Source: JAEULH01 sp963746275 (lineage in GTDB: Bacteria; Pseudomonadota; Alphaproteobacteria; Rhodospirillales; Defluviicoccaceae). Taken from it: DNA of 64,000 nucleotides. Shown piece after piece: positions 1 to 7,745 of this stretch (position 1 is its first letter; each line of letters starts with the position of its first letter). The translations under genes and the position numbers were made by a program. The notes beneath the pieces were generated by a model. That model had not been told where the DNA came from. It saw nothing but the letters and a program-made list of their open reading frames with translations, and ran no database searches. Location of the stretch: NCBI GenBank assembly GCA_963746275.1, contig CAVVAX010000026.1, positions 1 to 64,000 on the forward strand, in the 5' to 3' direction.

Positions 1-381
1 CGTCCAGCGGACGCGCGGCGCTGTCCGCGGCGAGTGCGGCGATGGCCGCCCGGCAGTCGTTAGCGCTTTCGCCGGCCGCCAGGTGGATGACCGGCCGGCC
101 GTCGTAGCCGCCTGCCGGCGGCTCGGAGCCGCCGCTGTCCTCCGGCTTGACCTCCGGGGCATTCACGTGGAGGCGCACCGGACATTGTCCGGCTCGACCT
201 CCGCCGCAGCCTCCATCATCCGTTGCAGCTCTCCGACGGTCTCGCCCGGCGCCCACCCCGCGGCGCGCGCGGCCATGACGAAGCCGTTCATGTCGAAACC
301 GTGCCCGTCCTTGCCGCCGCCGAGTTCGGCCAGCCTCCGCCTCCGGCCAGCCTCGCCGCCCTCGCCACCGGCGGCGGCCAT
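1..381 (-). CDS. Phage/plasmid-type helicase or primase, N-terminal part, cut by window edge
   Basis: The reading frame starts with an ATG whose first base is 381, overlapping the stop of the upstream toprim gene as TGATG, so the two are translationally coupled. About 65 residues are read before a frameshift near position 175. The coding sense then continues in another frame to the left edge with a segment containing GRPVIHLAAGESANDCRAA. A short segment of that kind ahead of the catalytic part is typical of D5-like or DUF927-like primase-helicases of integrated elements, but the ATPase motifs lie outside the window. Function is inferred from the context (toprim, HTH, integrase) and the N-terminal segment only. 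Confidence 0.45.
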
Positions 382-1121
382 CAGACGGTTCCCATCGGGT
401 TAGCCCCGGACGGCGGCCTAGCGACGCGCACCCGCCGGCCTTGCGCGATCAACACTTGGCAGCCCCTGCGCATTGCCTTGTCCGCCGGGCTGCCGGGCGC
501 GTCGGCGTCGGCGCAGACGACGATGTCGCACAAGCTCTCCGGCAGACCGACAGCGGTCAGGTTGCCGACGCTGATGACTGCCAGCACCCGCGCCTTTGGG
601 TAGACCAAGGCTATAGTGAGCGGCGTCCTCGATCCCTTCCGCGAGCACGACGATGTCGTCGGCCGGAGCGAGGCGCAGGGGCAGTCCGCTCTTGCCGCGC
701 CGAATCGGGATGACGCCGCTCTTCACGGCGCCCAGCACCCGTTTTGGCGCGACGATCGGGGCCTTGCTCCAGCGGCCATGCTCGTCGCGGCCGAGGTAGG
801 TTCGGTGGCAGCCAATCATCCGGTACCGATCCTTGCCCCTCGTGCCGAGGATGCAGGCGACCATCGCCGGACGGTAGGCACCATCGCAGCCATAGGCCGG
901 GGTGATAGCGTAGGCTCCTGGGCTGCCGGCCGAGCCCGGCCAGGTCGATGCTGCGCGCGACCAGGTAAGCCTCGACCGGGCTGCCCCGGACGCTCGGCTG
1001 GGCACCCAGCCAAACCGTCTGCGCCCTAACCATGGACCGAGCGCCGAGCCTGAGCTTCGGCCATCGCCTCGGCCGCAGGGTCGCGCGCCTGCGAGGACGC
1101 TCTGGCACAAGGCTTATTCAT
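381..1121 (-). pseudogene. Toprim-domain (DUF7146-like) primase-type protein, frameshifted
   Basis: Three frames must be joined to read this protein. The N-terminal part (about 900-1110) contains PVEAYLVARSIDL. The middle (about 610-900) contains GCHRTYLGRDEHGRWSKAP and VVLAEGIEDAAHYSLGLP. The end (381-608) contains ARVLAVISVGNLTAVGLP and DIVVCADADAPGSPADKA. The EGIE and ADAD motifs with the intervening glycine-rich strand match the toprim domain of mobile-element primases. Breaks lie near 600 and 880, and a further one near 1050 is likely because an upstream helix-rich segment starts at 1121. The C-terminal stop overlaps the next gene. It is either a decayed mobile-element gene or, given the frameshift density of the window, an intact gene with sequence errors. 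Confidence 0.6.
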
Positions 1122-1254
1122 CGACGGACGGCAGCAGGCCGTGCCGTCGCCGCCGGGGGCGGTACGCTCCAGCGCGTTCCGGCGTGCCAAGCTCAGGGCT
1201 TGCCGAGCCCGGTAGCGGATCGGGGACGCTAGAACCGCACATGATGCGTCCGAT

Positions 1255-2067
1255 TCATCGCGCCCTCTCGATCCTGCAGGGATCAGCAGCTGTCCGGCCG
1301 CGCACCTTGAGGATGTCAGCCAGCCGCGTCATCGTGATGCCCCCGGTCGGACGATGCCGCCGGCAGCGGCTATCGATCCAGTCGATGAGATCCGAGCGGC
1401 GGTAGCGGACGCACCGCCGGCCGATCGACACGTACCGCGGCCCGCCCCCTGCGATGCGGTAGTGCTCCAGCGTCCTGGGCGAGAGCCCGAGGATGTGCGC
1501 TGCCTCTAATGGATAGAGAAGAGCGGCAGGGTCAGCCGGCAGCGGCCGCCCCGCCGGCTCATCGGGAGGACGGCCGTTGCGCAGGACTTCCGCCGGCTCT
1601 CGGGCTCCGCGACGGGTAGGCCCGAGGGACAAGCGGCTCAAGCCTGTGCTCGACTGACGTACCCGTCGCGCTAGGCTTGCAAGCGTGAGCAAACCCCTGC
1701 CGGGGCGCTGCCTCTGCGAGGTAGAGGACAGCTTCGACGTCAGCGTGCCCCGGCCCGCGCGCCGGTTCGTCGGGAAGACGAACCGTTTGTGTAGAGTTTC
1801 GACCGCGTGCTGCAGGCCGCGCAACCGCTGCTCCGTAGGACATGGAGCACCTCGACGCTGTGCTCCGTAAGTTGCCTGCGACACTAGGCGCGGATCGCCG
1901 CAGCCTTCGAGTATATGCGCCGCCTCTGCTGGATAGAGGAGAGCGGCCGGGTCGGCGGGCAGGCGGTCGCCCGCAGGCTCATCGAGACGAACGTCTGGCT
2001 GCGTCCGCTCGGCGATTGCTTCCTCAGGCCGCTCCTCGGCTGTTCCGTATGACATCGGGCACCTCAA
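1255..2067 (-). CDS. AlpA/excisionase-like HTH protein with triplicated N-terminal module
   Basis: The C-terminal 100 residues form a MerR/AlpA-like winged helix: PLEAAHILGLSPRTLEHYR, then PRYVSIGRRCVRYRRSDLI and a basic tail. Such proteins commonly act as excisionase or as the regulator beside a tyrosine integrase, which fits the integrase 1.2 kb upstream. The open frame is unusually long (270 codons) because the start region, with a segment like LDEPAGDRLPADPAALLYP, occurs three times at about 210-bp spacing (near 1978, 1766 and 1558). Only the last copy leads into the full HTH. The functional protein may therefore start near 1560 rather than 2067, and the ORF as listed may not be one translated product. 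Confidence 0.5.
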   Translation of the reverse strand: MRCPMSYGTAEERPEEAIAERTQPDVRLDEPAGDRLPADPAALLYPAEAAHILEGCGDPRLVSQATYGAQRRGAPCPTEQRLRGLQHAVETLHKRFVFPTNRRAGRGTLTSKLSSTSQRQRPGRGLLTLASLARRVRQSSTGLSRLSLGPTRRGAREPAEVLRNGRPPDEPAGRPLPADPAALLYPLEAAHILGLSPRTLEHYRIAGGGPRYVSIGRRCVRYRRSDLIDWIDSRCRRHRPTGGITMTRLADILKVRGRTAADPCRIERAR

Positions 2068-2100
2068 GCCTGCGTTTCATAAGGTGCCCGCTACGATACG
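1480..2100 (-). repeat. Three degenerate tandem copies of an HTH gene start (about 210-bp period)
   Basis: Copies 1 and 2 both begin with an ATG encoding MSYG followed by A/T, A/E and RP residues (starts near 2055 and 1843). Each is preceded by a similar leader and followed about 75 bp later by a DEPA-like segment and an LY(P/L)AEAA helix. Copy 3 keeps the DEPAGRPLPADPAALLYP segment but has lost the MSYG start. Spacing is 208-212 bp. The copies have diverged and two end without the rest of the HTH. This looks like repeated partial duplication of one regulator gene inside the integrated element. Confidence 0.6.
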
Positions 2101-2174
2101 GATGAGATGACCGGGAGATAGGCGTCACGATCTATTGGTGCGGCGATCTTGCCGCGACGATCTCAGCCGGCGCC

Positions 2175-3110
2175 CTACTTCGGCCCGGGCATCGTCCACT
2201 TTTCGTTGCCGGATACCTTCGCGGCCTCCGCCCATGCACGATCAAAGCCTCGGCGGCTCAAGCCCGGAAAACGTTTTTGCGCTTCCAAAAAGTAACCGTC
2301 CTTAGTTTTCGTAGGTTCGCCGGTCGACATCAAGTCGATGAGCCAATGGCAGCACCGGGTTTCAGCGGCCGCAGTAAATTTGCGAGTGGGAGCCCCCAGA
2401 TCGGAATCAGCTGCTTGATCTAAAGTTCCATCATATCTACAGAAAGCGAAAAAATCTGCTATGTTGATAAACACCTCTTCTGCTCTAGCGAAAGCAAGTT
2501 GGACCCCAAAATCTTTGCTATCTTCCAGTTTATCATAAGCAGGAATAATTCTACTCAGAGGTACCGCGATGTCCCCAGGTCTAGCGATCGGCTTGACGTA
2601 AGGAACAAGGCGATGGCCCTCCCAAACTGCCAGCCGAACATGCGGAACTGCGCGCACGGAAGCTTGATCTGTCACGGGCCCACCTGCGTCCAGCGTGTGG
2701 ACCTCGCCGCCGGTCCACAAGGGGTCACTTGTCTGTACCTCTAGCCCCGCCGCGCAGGTGCTGCACACGGTGGAGTGCCCTAAGTACACTGCTGAAAGAA
2801 CCGCCGTTTCGGCATGCTCCAGGGGCAAACCGCGGAGCAGGGCAACCGCGGCGGCAGCCCTATTGAAATAGTCAAAATCGCTGATCGCCTCGTCGACCGT
2901 TGCCAAGAGTTTGACCCGGACGTTCCAAATGAACGTCTCGGGTTGATTTCGGCTGATCCCGAACTTCTCCTGGCTCCAGTCGATTTGCCGAAGATGCTGC
3001 CAAGCTTCGGCCGGAATAGGCGACAGCGGATTGTACGGTGACACCTGCGCGACCCCAGCTTGTTGCAACTCCTCTCGCAAGATCGCGCCGTAGACAAGCC
3101 ATGGCTTCAC
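2175..3110 (-). CDS. Hypothetical protein of the integrated element
   Basis: A 311-residue protein that I do not recognise. The start is a GTG (reading VKPWLVYG); an alternative upstream ATG in another frame (MNHFPKGLNVAE, near 3150) could be the true start if there is an indel near 3110. It carries a CSTC motif in its first half and ends with KRFPGLSRRGFDRAWAEAA and a GPK tail. That C-terminal module is seen in many uncharacterised proteins encoded beside alphaproteobacterial integrases. Base composition is clearly lower in GC than the flanking chromosome, consistent with recent acquisition. No transmembrane segment or signal peptide is evident. Confidence 0.55.
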   Translation of the reverse strand: MKPWLVYGAILREELQQAGVAQVSPYNPLSPIPAEAWQHLRQIDWSQEKFGISRNQPETFIWNVRVKLLATVDEAISDFDYFNRAAAAVALLRGLPLEHAETAVLSAVYLGHSTVCSTCAAGLEVQTSDPLWTGGEVHTLDAGGPVTDQASVRAVPHVRLAVWEGHRLVPYVKPIARPGDIAVPLSRIIPAYDKLEDSKDFGVQLAFARAEEVFINIADFFAFCRYDGTLDQAADSDLGAPTRKFTAAAETRCCHWLIDLMSTGEPTKTKDGYFLEAQKRFPGLSRRGFDRAWAEAAKVSGNEKWTMPGPK

Positions 3111-3276
3111 GTTCAGCGACGTTCAAACCTTTAGGGAAATGGTTCATGAAAGCGCCTGCACCGGGGAACGGCCGCGGCAGCGAGGCGCGGAACGGCGACG
3201 TCGCGTAGCGGCGAACCGCTTCCGAAAACGGCACGGCGGTTGAGGGCACTCCACTATTCGTCGTTCGGCATCTATG

Positions 3277-4531
3277 CTATCCCTTCCGCCGATCGGTAGG
3301 CGTCACGGGCTCAGTGGAACCTGCTCCCTCGAAGGCGGCGGCGATGGTTCCGGAGATCCGGTCCGCGGCGGCGCGGAGCGGGTCGTTGCTGAAGTGCGTG
3401 TACCTCTTGGTCGTCGATTGGTCGGCGTGACCGAGAAGGGCGCCGATGACCGGCAGCCCCTCGCCCATTGCGGCGGCCGCAGAAGCAAAGGAGTGCCTGA
3501 GGTCGTGCAGTCGGACGTCGCCGAGCTCGGCGCGCTCTCGCAACCGCCGCCACGCCTTCTCGACGGCAACGTAATGGCCACCCGGCGAGTTGCCGGGCAG
3601 CACGAACGGGATTCCCTTCGCGCCGAGGCAGGGCAGCCAACACGGCGAGAGCTGGCGCACCAAGAGGCACCACTCGCTTGCCGGTCTTCGACGAGGGAAG
3701 GCGCAGGCAGCCTCCGGCCAGATCCACATGCTCCCAGCGCAGGGTGAGGATCTCGTTGCGCCGGCAGCCGGTGAACGTGAGCAGCCGCAAGGCGCCAATG
3801 ACGGACGGGTGCTCGCCCTTCTCCTCGGCCTCCCGTAGGGCCGCGCCCAGCCGAGCAAGCTCGGCCAGCGACAGGAAGCGCTCGAGCGAACGCTCTGGAT
3901 ACTTCTCCACGTGCCGGCAGGGGTTCGATCCGTCCGGCCTGATGCCCCACTTCTCTGCCAGGTTGAACATCTTGGAGAGCAGCGCGAGACAGCGATTGGC
4001 CGCGCCCGGCTTCGCCTTCATGCTTTGGTGGAAGCGAACGACGTCGGCCCTGGCGATGGCCGAGACCTTCAGCCGGCCCATGGCCGGCAGGATGTGGTTG
4101 CGGAGGTTTCTCTCGTCGGCCGCCAGCGACAGCGGCTTCTTCTTCACCGCGGCGTGCTCGCTGAGGTAGCGCTGGGCGAACTCCGCGAGCAGCGGAACGG
4201 CGCGGTCGGTCGCCCGGACGCCGGCCGGATCGGCCCCATTAGCGACCGCGGCTCTAAGACCGAGAGCCTTCCTCCTCGCCTCTTCGACCGTCAATTCGCC
4301 GTGGCGGCCGATGGTGACGCGCCGGGACCGCCCGCCGAACGAGTACTGGAGCACATACACGCGCACGCCCTTCGGCGTCACCTTCACGCCGAAGCCGCGC
4401 AGCGTATCGTCCCAGAGGAGGACGTCCGCCTCGCCTACGGCGATGGCTTCGACCGTGCGCTTGGTCAGCTTCATCCGCATCCCGACCCGCCTCCGCCCGC
4501 GCTTCCAGCAACGGCTCAGCAACGGCAGCAA
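3277..4531 (-). CDS. Tyrosine recombinase (phage-type integrase), one frameshift
   Basis: N-terminal DUF4102-type arm-binding domain (LTKRTVEAIAVGEADVLLWD, then a WDDTLRGFGVKVTPKG segment), core-binding SAM-like domain in the middle, and a C-terminal catalytic domain. The catalytic Arg is in TGCRRNEIL, the HxxR box in HDLRHSFAS, and the final His and Tyr in LLGHADQSTTKRYTH. The Arg box and the HxxR box are in different frames, with the shift near 3630. Length is about 415 residues when joined, normal for the family. The likely start is the internal MRMKLTKRT. It lies 110 bp from the 3' end of the tRNA-Arg gene on the same strand, the usual layout for an element integrated in a tRNA gene. Confidence 0.85.
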
Positions 4532-4641
4532 TCAGGGTGTCATCGTATGGTGGCGTAGTCAAGCGTAGACACACGGCATGGTAGACCGCGCTTTTCCTAT
4601 TGCGGTATCAGTTGTTTATCGTACTTTGGCGGGGTTTGGAG

Positions 4642-4690
4642 TGGTGCGCCCGGAGGGATTCGAACCCCCGACCCCAGGATTAGGAATCCT
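4642..4690 (-). other. Probable attachment-site core in the 3' half of tRNA-Arg
   Basis: The integrase gene starts about 110 bp beyond the 3' end of the tRNA. Integrases of this family recombine into the tRNA 3' half and restore it. The second att copy is not found elsewhere in the window, so the element would extend leftward past position 1. Inferred from position only. Confidence 0.45.
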
Positions 4691-4718
4691 GTGCTCTATC
4701 CTACTGAGCTACGGGCGC
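4642..4718 (-). tRNA. tRNA-Arg (anticodon CCT)
   Basis: A complete cloverleaf can be folded on the minus strand. The acceptor stem GCGCCCG pairs with CGGGCGC, the D arm contains GCTCAGTAGGATAGAGC, the anticodon stem CAGGA/TCCTG encloses the loop TTCCTAA with anticodon CCT, and the T arm is GGGGG-TTCGAAT-CCCTC. The discriminator A is followed by an encoded CCA (4642-4644). It reads AGG codons and serves as the insertion site of the neighbouring element. Confidence 0.97.
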
Positions 4719-4814
4719 GGCGATCGCATCGCGGCCGCCAGATCCATGAGCCACAAGCTCCGTGGTCCGGCGGACCTAACAGCCAGCACGTTGTAGCCAA
4801 CCACGGGCCGGCTG

Positions 4815-5093
4815 TCAGCCGCCGTGGAAATGGCCGTAGATCGTCCATGCGCCAATGGCGACGAAGCCCGAGCCCGCGATCAGCTTCAGCGGGATCATCG
4901 CCAGGTACTGGCTCGCCGCCGTCCCCAGTGCGACCGCGACCGCCGTCGAGGTGACCAGCGCGCCGGCGGCGGCGAGGAAGATCAGCACCGGGTGCTGCTG
5001 CCCGCCAGTCGCGTAGAGGAGGGTGGCAAGCTGGGTCTTGTCGCCGAGCTCGGCGAGGAAGACGGTCACGAAGATCGCAAGAACGTGCTGCAT
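4815..5093 (-). CDS. TMEM165/GDT1 family (UPF0016) cation transporter, single-repeat form
   Basis: A 92-residue membrane protein with three predicted hydrophobic helices and the family signature ELGDKTQ at residues 15-21 in the first helix. GDT1 family members move Mn2+ or Ca2+ across membranes. Bacterial one-repeat forms of about 90 residues are common and act as dimers or with a second copy; no second copy is seen here. No clear Shine-Dalgarno sequence precedes the ATG. I looked for a manganese (yybP-ykoY) riboswitch upstream and did not find its conserved core. The tRNA-Arg gene follows 97 bp downstream on the same strand. Confidence 0.85.
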   Translation of the reverse strand: MQHVLAIFVTVFLAELGDKTQLATLLYATGGQQHPVLIFLAAAGALVTSTAVAVALGTAASQYLAMIPLKLIAGSGFVAIGAWTIYGHFHGG

Positions 5094-5475
5094 CGGAGGG
5101 ACGTCCGGGGAGCCTATATTCGCGGGAGGCCTTCAGGCCGAGAGGGAGCCATGGCTGCCGGCTCCGGGAGCGGCCAGGGCGCCGGCGGCGGCGTGTCCGC
5201 TCATGAATACACGCCTCGGCCGCGCGCCTGAAGCGTCCTCGCCCGCTGCGGCCCCGGGCGCGGCCAGGCGCGGCCCGGTGCAGGTCCGTGCCGCCCCCAT
5301 GGCGGCTCCGGTTGCGGCCGGCTGCGGCCCGCCGCCGCGTCGCCGCCGGCGGCGATCGGCGTCCCGGCGATCCAGGCTCGCACGAAAGGCGTACGACCCT
5401 TCGAAACGAGCGACTGTCCGGACAAAACCGATCCGTCGCCTCTCTCCCCTTAAGAGCCAAACGAGGAGCCCGCCC
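5094..5475. other. Divergent intergenic region between the GDT1 gene and folE
   Basis: 382 bp, extremely GC-rich. One short inverted repeat (GGAGCC...GGCTCC, near 5146-5166) is visible. Promoters for both genes should lie here but no match to consensus is convincing. Reading frames that cross the region have arginine/alanine-rich shadow composition and are not supported as genes. Confidence 0.4.
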
Positions 5476-6111
5476 GTGAGTGCAAGCGCGCATGTCATCC
5501 ACAGCCACTTCCACCACGGCGCGATCGATCGCCGTCCGAGCCGTGCCGAGGCCGAGGAGGCGGTCCGCACGCTGCTGCGCTGGGCCGGCGACGATCCGGA
5601 CCGCGAGGGGCTGTTGGGCACGCCCGAACGAGTGGCGCGGGCCTACGAGGAGTTTTTCGCCGGCTACGGCACCGACCCGGCGGCGATCCTCAGGCGCACC
5701 TTCGCCGAGACCGACGGCTACGACGAGATGGTCATGCTCCGCGACATCGGCTTCGAGAGCCACTGCGAGCATCATCTGGCGCCGATCATCGGCAAGGCGC
5801 ACGTCGCCTACCTGCCGGTCAACCGCGTCGTCGGCATCTCCAAGCTCGCCCGGGTGGTGGAGGCCTATGCCAAGCGGCTGCAGATCCAGGAGAAGATGAC
5901 CGCGCAGATCGCCGCTGCGATCGATGCCGAGCTGCAGCCGCGCGGCGTCGCCGTGGTGATCGAGGCCGCGCACCAGTGCATGACCACCCGCGGCGTGCAC
6001 AAGCCGGGGGTGACCATGGTCACCAGCCGGATGCTCGGCGCGTTCCGCGACGACGCCATCACCCGGCGCGAGTTCCTGGCGATGATCGGCAATCCGCAGA
6101 CGCGGGGCTGA
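5476..6111 (+). CDS. folE: GTP cyclohydrolase I
   Basis: Converts GTP to 7,8-dihydroneopterin triphosphate, the first step of folate (tetrahydropterin) synthesis, in the cytoplasm. The GTG start at 5476 is chosen because AGGAG sits 8 bp upstream and the protein then begins close to the usual N-terminus; a longer upstream frame has no family similarity. Type IA signatures are present: LLGTPERVARAYEEFF, the zinc ligands in ESHCEHHLAPI and HQCMTTRG, and the GTP-binding YLPVNRVVGISKLARVVE region. About 211 residues, normal length. Monocistronic as far as can be seen, divergent from the GDT1 gene. Confidence 0.95.
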   Translation: MSASAHVIHSHFHHGAIDRRPSRAEAEEAVRTLLRWAGDDPDREGLLGTPERVARAYEEFFAGYGTDPAAILRRTFAETDGYDEMVMLRDIGFESHCEHHLAPIIGKAHVAYLPVNRVVGISKLARVVEAYAKRLQIQEKMTAQIAAAIDAELQPRGVAVVIEAAHQCMTTRGVHKPGVTMVTSRMLGAFRDDAITRREFLAMIGNPQTRG

Positions 6112-6318
6112 CGCTCGCGTCCCCCCGAAGCATGCTCTCCGGCCTGCCCCGCTGCCGGGCGTCTGCCGCATCCTTGAGCATGTCACCCGCAACGCTCACA
6201 AATTAGGCAGTGCAGCGGCGCTCGCGGCGGAAGGGGGCGCCTCTTTGTACACCATTGCGTCGAAAAGACGCGGCCGGCGCACGCTCCGCTTGCCCCTGCG
6301 CAGCATGGTCTGCGCGGT

Positions 6319-6334
6319 TGGCCCCCATCTTGCT
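6319..6334 (+). promoter_or_regulatory. Sigma-54 (RpoN) promoter upstream of urtA
   Basis: TGGCCC-N5-TTGCT matches the sigma-54 consensus TGGCAC-N5-TTGCW, with the invariant GG and GC at the exact -24/-12 spacing. The predicted transcription start is near 6345, 33 bp before the urtA ATG. Control of urea uptake by RpoN/NtrC under nitrogen limitation is well established for this operon type. Confidence 0.6.
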
Positions 6335-6377
6335 GTCCGCTCTCCGTTCAACGAACGCTCCGAGAGGGACGCCTATA

Positions 6378-7676
6378 ATGAAAGAGCACATCCTCGCCGC
6401 GGCCTGTGCCGTGGCGGTCGCGGCGGCCGCGCTGATCCCCGGCAAAGGCCAAGCCGCGGACACGATCAAGGTCGGGATCCTGCATTCGCTGTCCGGAACG
6501 ATGGCCATCAGCGAAACCACGCTGAAGGACGCGATGCTGATGCTGATCGCCGACCAGAATGCCAAGGGCGGATTGCTCGGCAAGAAGATCGAGCCGGTGG
6601 TGGTCGACCCGGCCTCCAACTGGCCGCTGTTCGCGGAGAAGGCGCGCGAGCTGCTGCAAAAAGACAAGGTCGATGCGGTCTTCGGCTGCTGGACGTCGGT
6701 GTCGCGGAAGTCGGTGCTGCCGGTCTTCGAGGAGCTCAACGGACTGCTCTTCTATCCCGTCCAGTACGAGGGCGAGGAGAGCTCGCGCAACGTCTTCTAC
6801 ACCGGCGCCGCGCCCAACCAGCAGGCGATCCCGGCCGTGGAGTACCTGATGAGCGCCGATGGCGGCGGCGCCAAGCGCTGGGTGCTGCTCGGAACCGATT
6901 ACGTCTATCCGCGCACGACCAACAAGATCCTGCGCGCCTTCCTCAAATCGAAGGGCGTCGCCGAAGCCGACATCATGGAGAGCTACACGCCGTTCGGCCA
7001 TTCCGACTGGCAGACGATCGTCGCCGACGTCAAGTCGTTCGCCTCGGCGGGTAAGAAGACGGCGGTGGTCTCGACCATCAACGGCGATGCCAACGTGCCG
7101 TTCTACAAGGAGCTGGGCAACCAGGGCATCGACGCCGAGAGCATTCCGGTGGTCGCCTTCTCGGTCGGCGAGGAGGAGCTTGCCGGGCTCGACACCGCAC
7201 CGCTGGTCGGCCATCTCGCCGCCTGGAACTACTTCATGAGTGTCGACACGCCGGAGAACAAGGACTTCATCGCCAACTGGCACACGTTCATCAAGAACCC
7301 CAAGCGCGTGACCAACGATCCGATGGAGGCCCACTACATCGGCTTCAACATGTGGGTGCAGGCGGTCGAGCAGGCCGGCAGCACCGACGTCGACGCTGTC
7401 CGCCAGGCGATGTACGGGCAGGAAGTTGTCAACCTCTCCGGCGGAACGGCAGTGATGAACGTCAACCACCACCTGTCGAAGCCGGTGCTGATCGGCGAGA
7501 TCCAGCCGGACGGGCAGTTCCAGACGGTGTGGCAGACCGACGACCTTGTGGTGGGTGACGCCTGGAGCGATTTCATCCCCGAAAGCGCCAAGCTCACCGC
7601 CGACTGGACCTTCCCCTGGGTCTGCGGCAACTGCGAGAAACCCCGCTTCGGCGCTAAGGCGCCGGCCGGTCTGTAG
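6378..7676 (+). CDS. urtA: Urea ABC transporter, substrate-binding protein
   Basis: Periplasmic urea receptor that delivers substrate to UrtBC. A signal peptide (MKEHILAAACAVAVAAAALI, cleaved after a QA-A site) leads into a type I leucine/amide-binding fold: DTIKVGILHSLSGTMAISE, FGCWTSVSRKSVLPVFEE, FYPVQYEGEESS and IGFNMWVQAVEQAG are all family hallmarks. The 432-residue length is standard. The ATG at 6378 is preceded by GAGAGGGAC and begins directly with the signal peptide; the open frame continues upstream of it without coding character. First gene of urtABCDE, under the candidate sigma-54 promoter. No frameshifts. Confidence 0.97.
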   Translation: MKEHILAAACAVAVAAAALIPGKGQAADTIKVGILHSLSGTMAISETTLKDAMLMLIADQNAKGGLLGKKIEPVVVDPASNWPLFAEKARELLQKDKVDAVFGCWTSVSRKSVLPVFEELNGLLFYPVQYEGEESSRNVFYTGAAPNQQAIPAVEYLMSADGGGAKRWVLLGTDYVYPRTTNKILRAFLKSKGVAEADIMESYTPFGHSDWQTIVADVKSFASAGKKTAVVSTINGDANVPFYKELGNQGIDAESIPVVAFSVGEEELAGLDTAPLVGHLAAWNYFMSVDTPENKDFIANWHTFIKNPKRVTNDPMEAHYIGFNMWVQAVEQAGSTDVDAVRQAMYGQEVVNLSGGTAVMNVNHHLSKPVLIGEIQPDGQFQTVWQTDDLVVGDAWSDFIPESAKLTADWTFPWVCGNCEKPRFGAKAPAGL

Positions 7677-7745
7677 GCGAGGCCATAGCGAGGGAGGGCG
7701 TCAAGCCCTTCCCGCCCCGTCATCGATGCTGCCTGCCGAGGGCCC

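Noticed and set aside
5094..5300. Possible yybP-ykoY manganese riboswitch upstream of the GDT1-family gene
   Set aside because: The conserved core and characteristic helix junction could not be found on the minus strand; only a short 6-bp inverted repeat is present.
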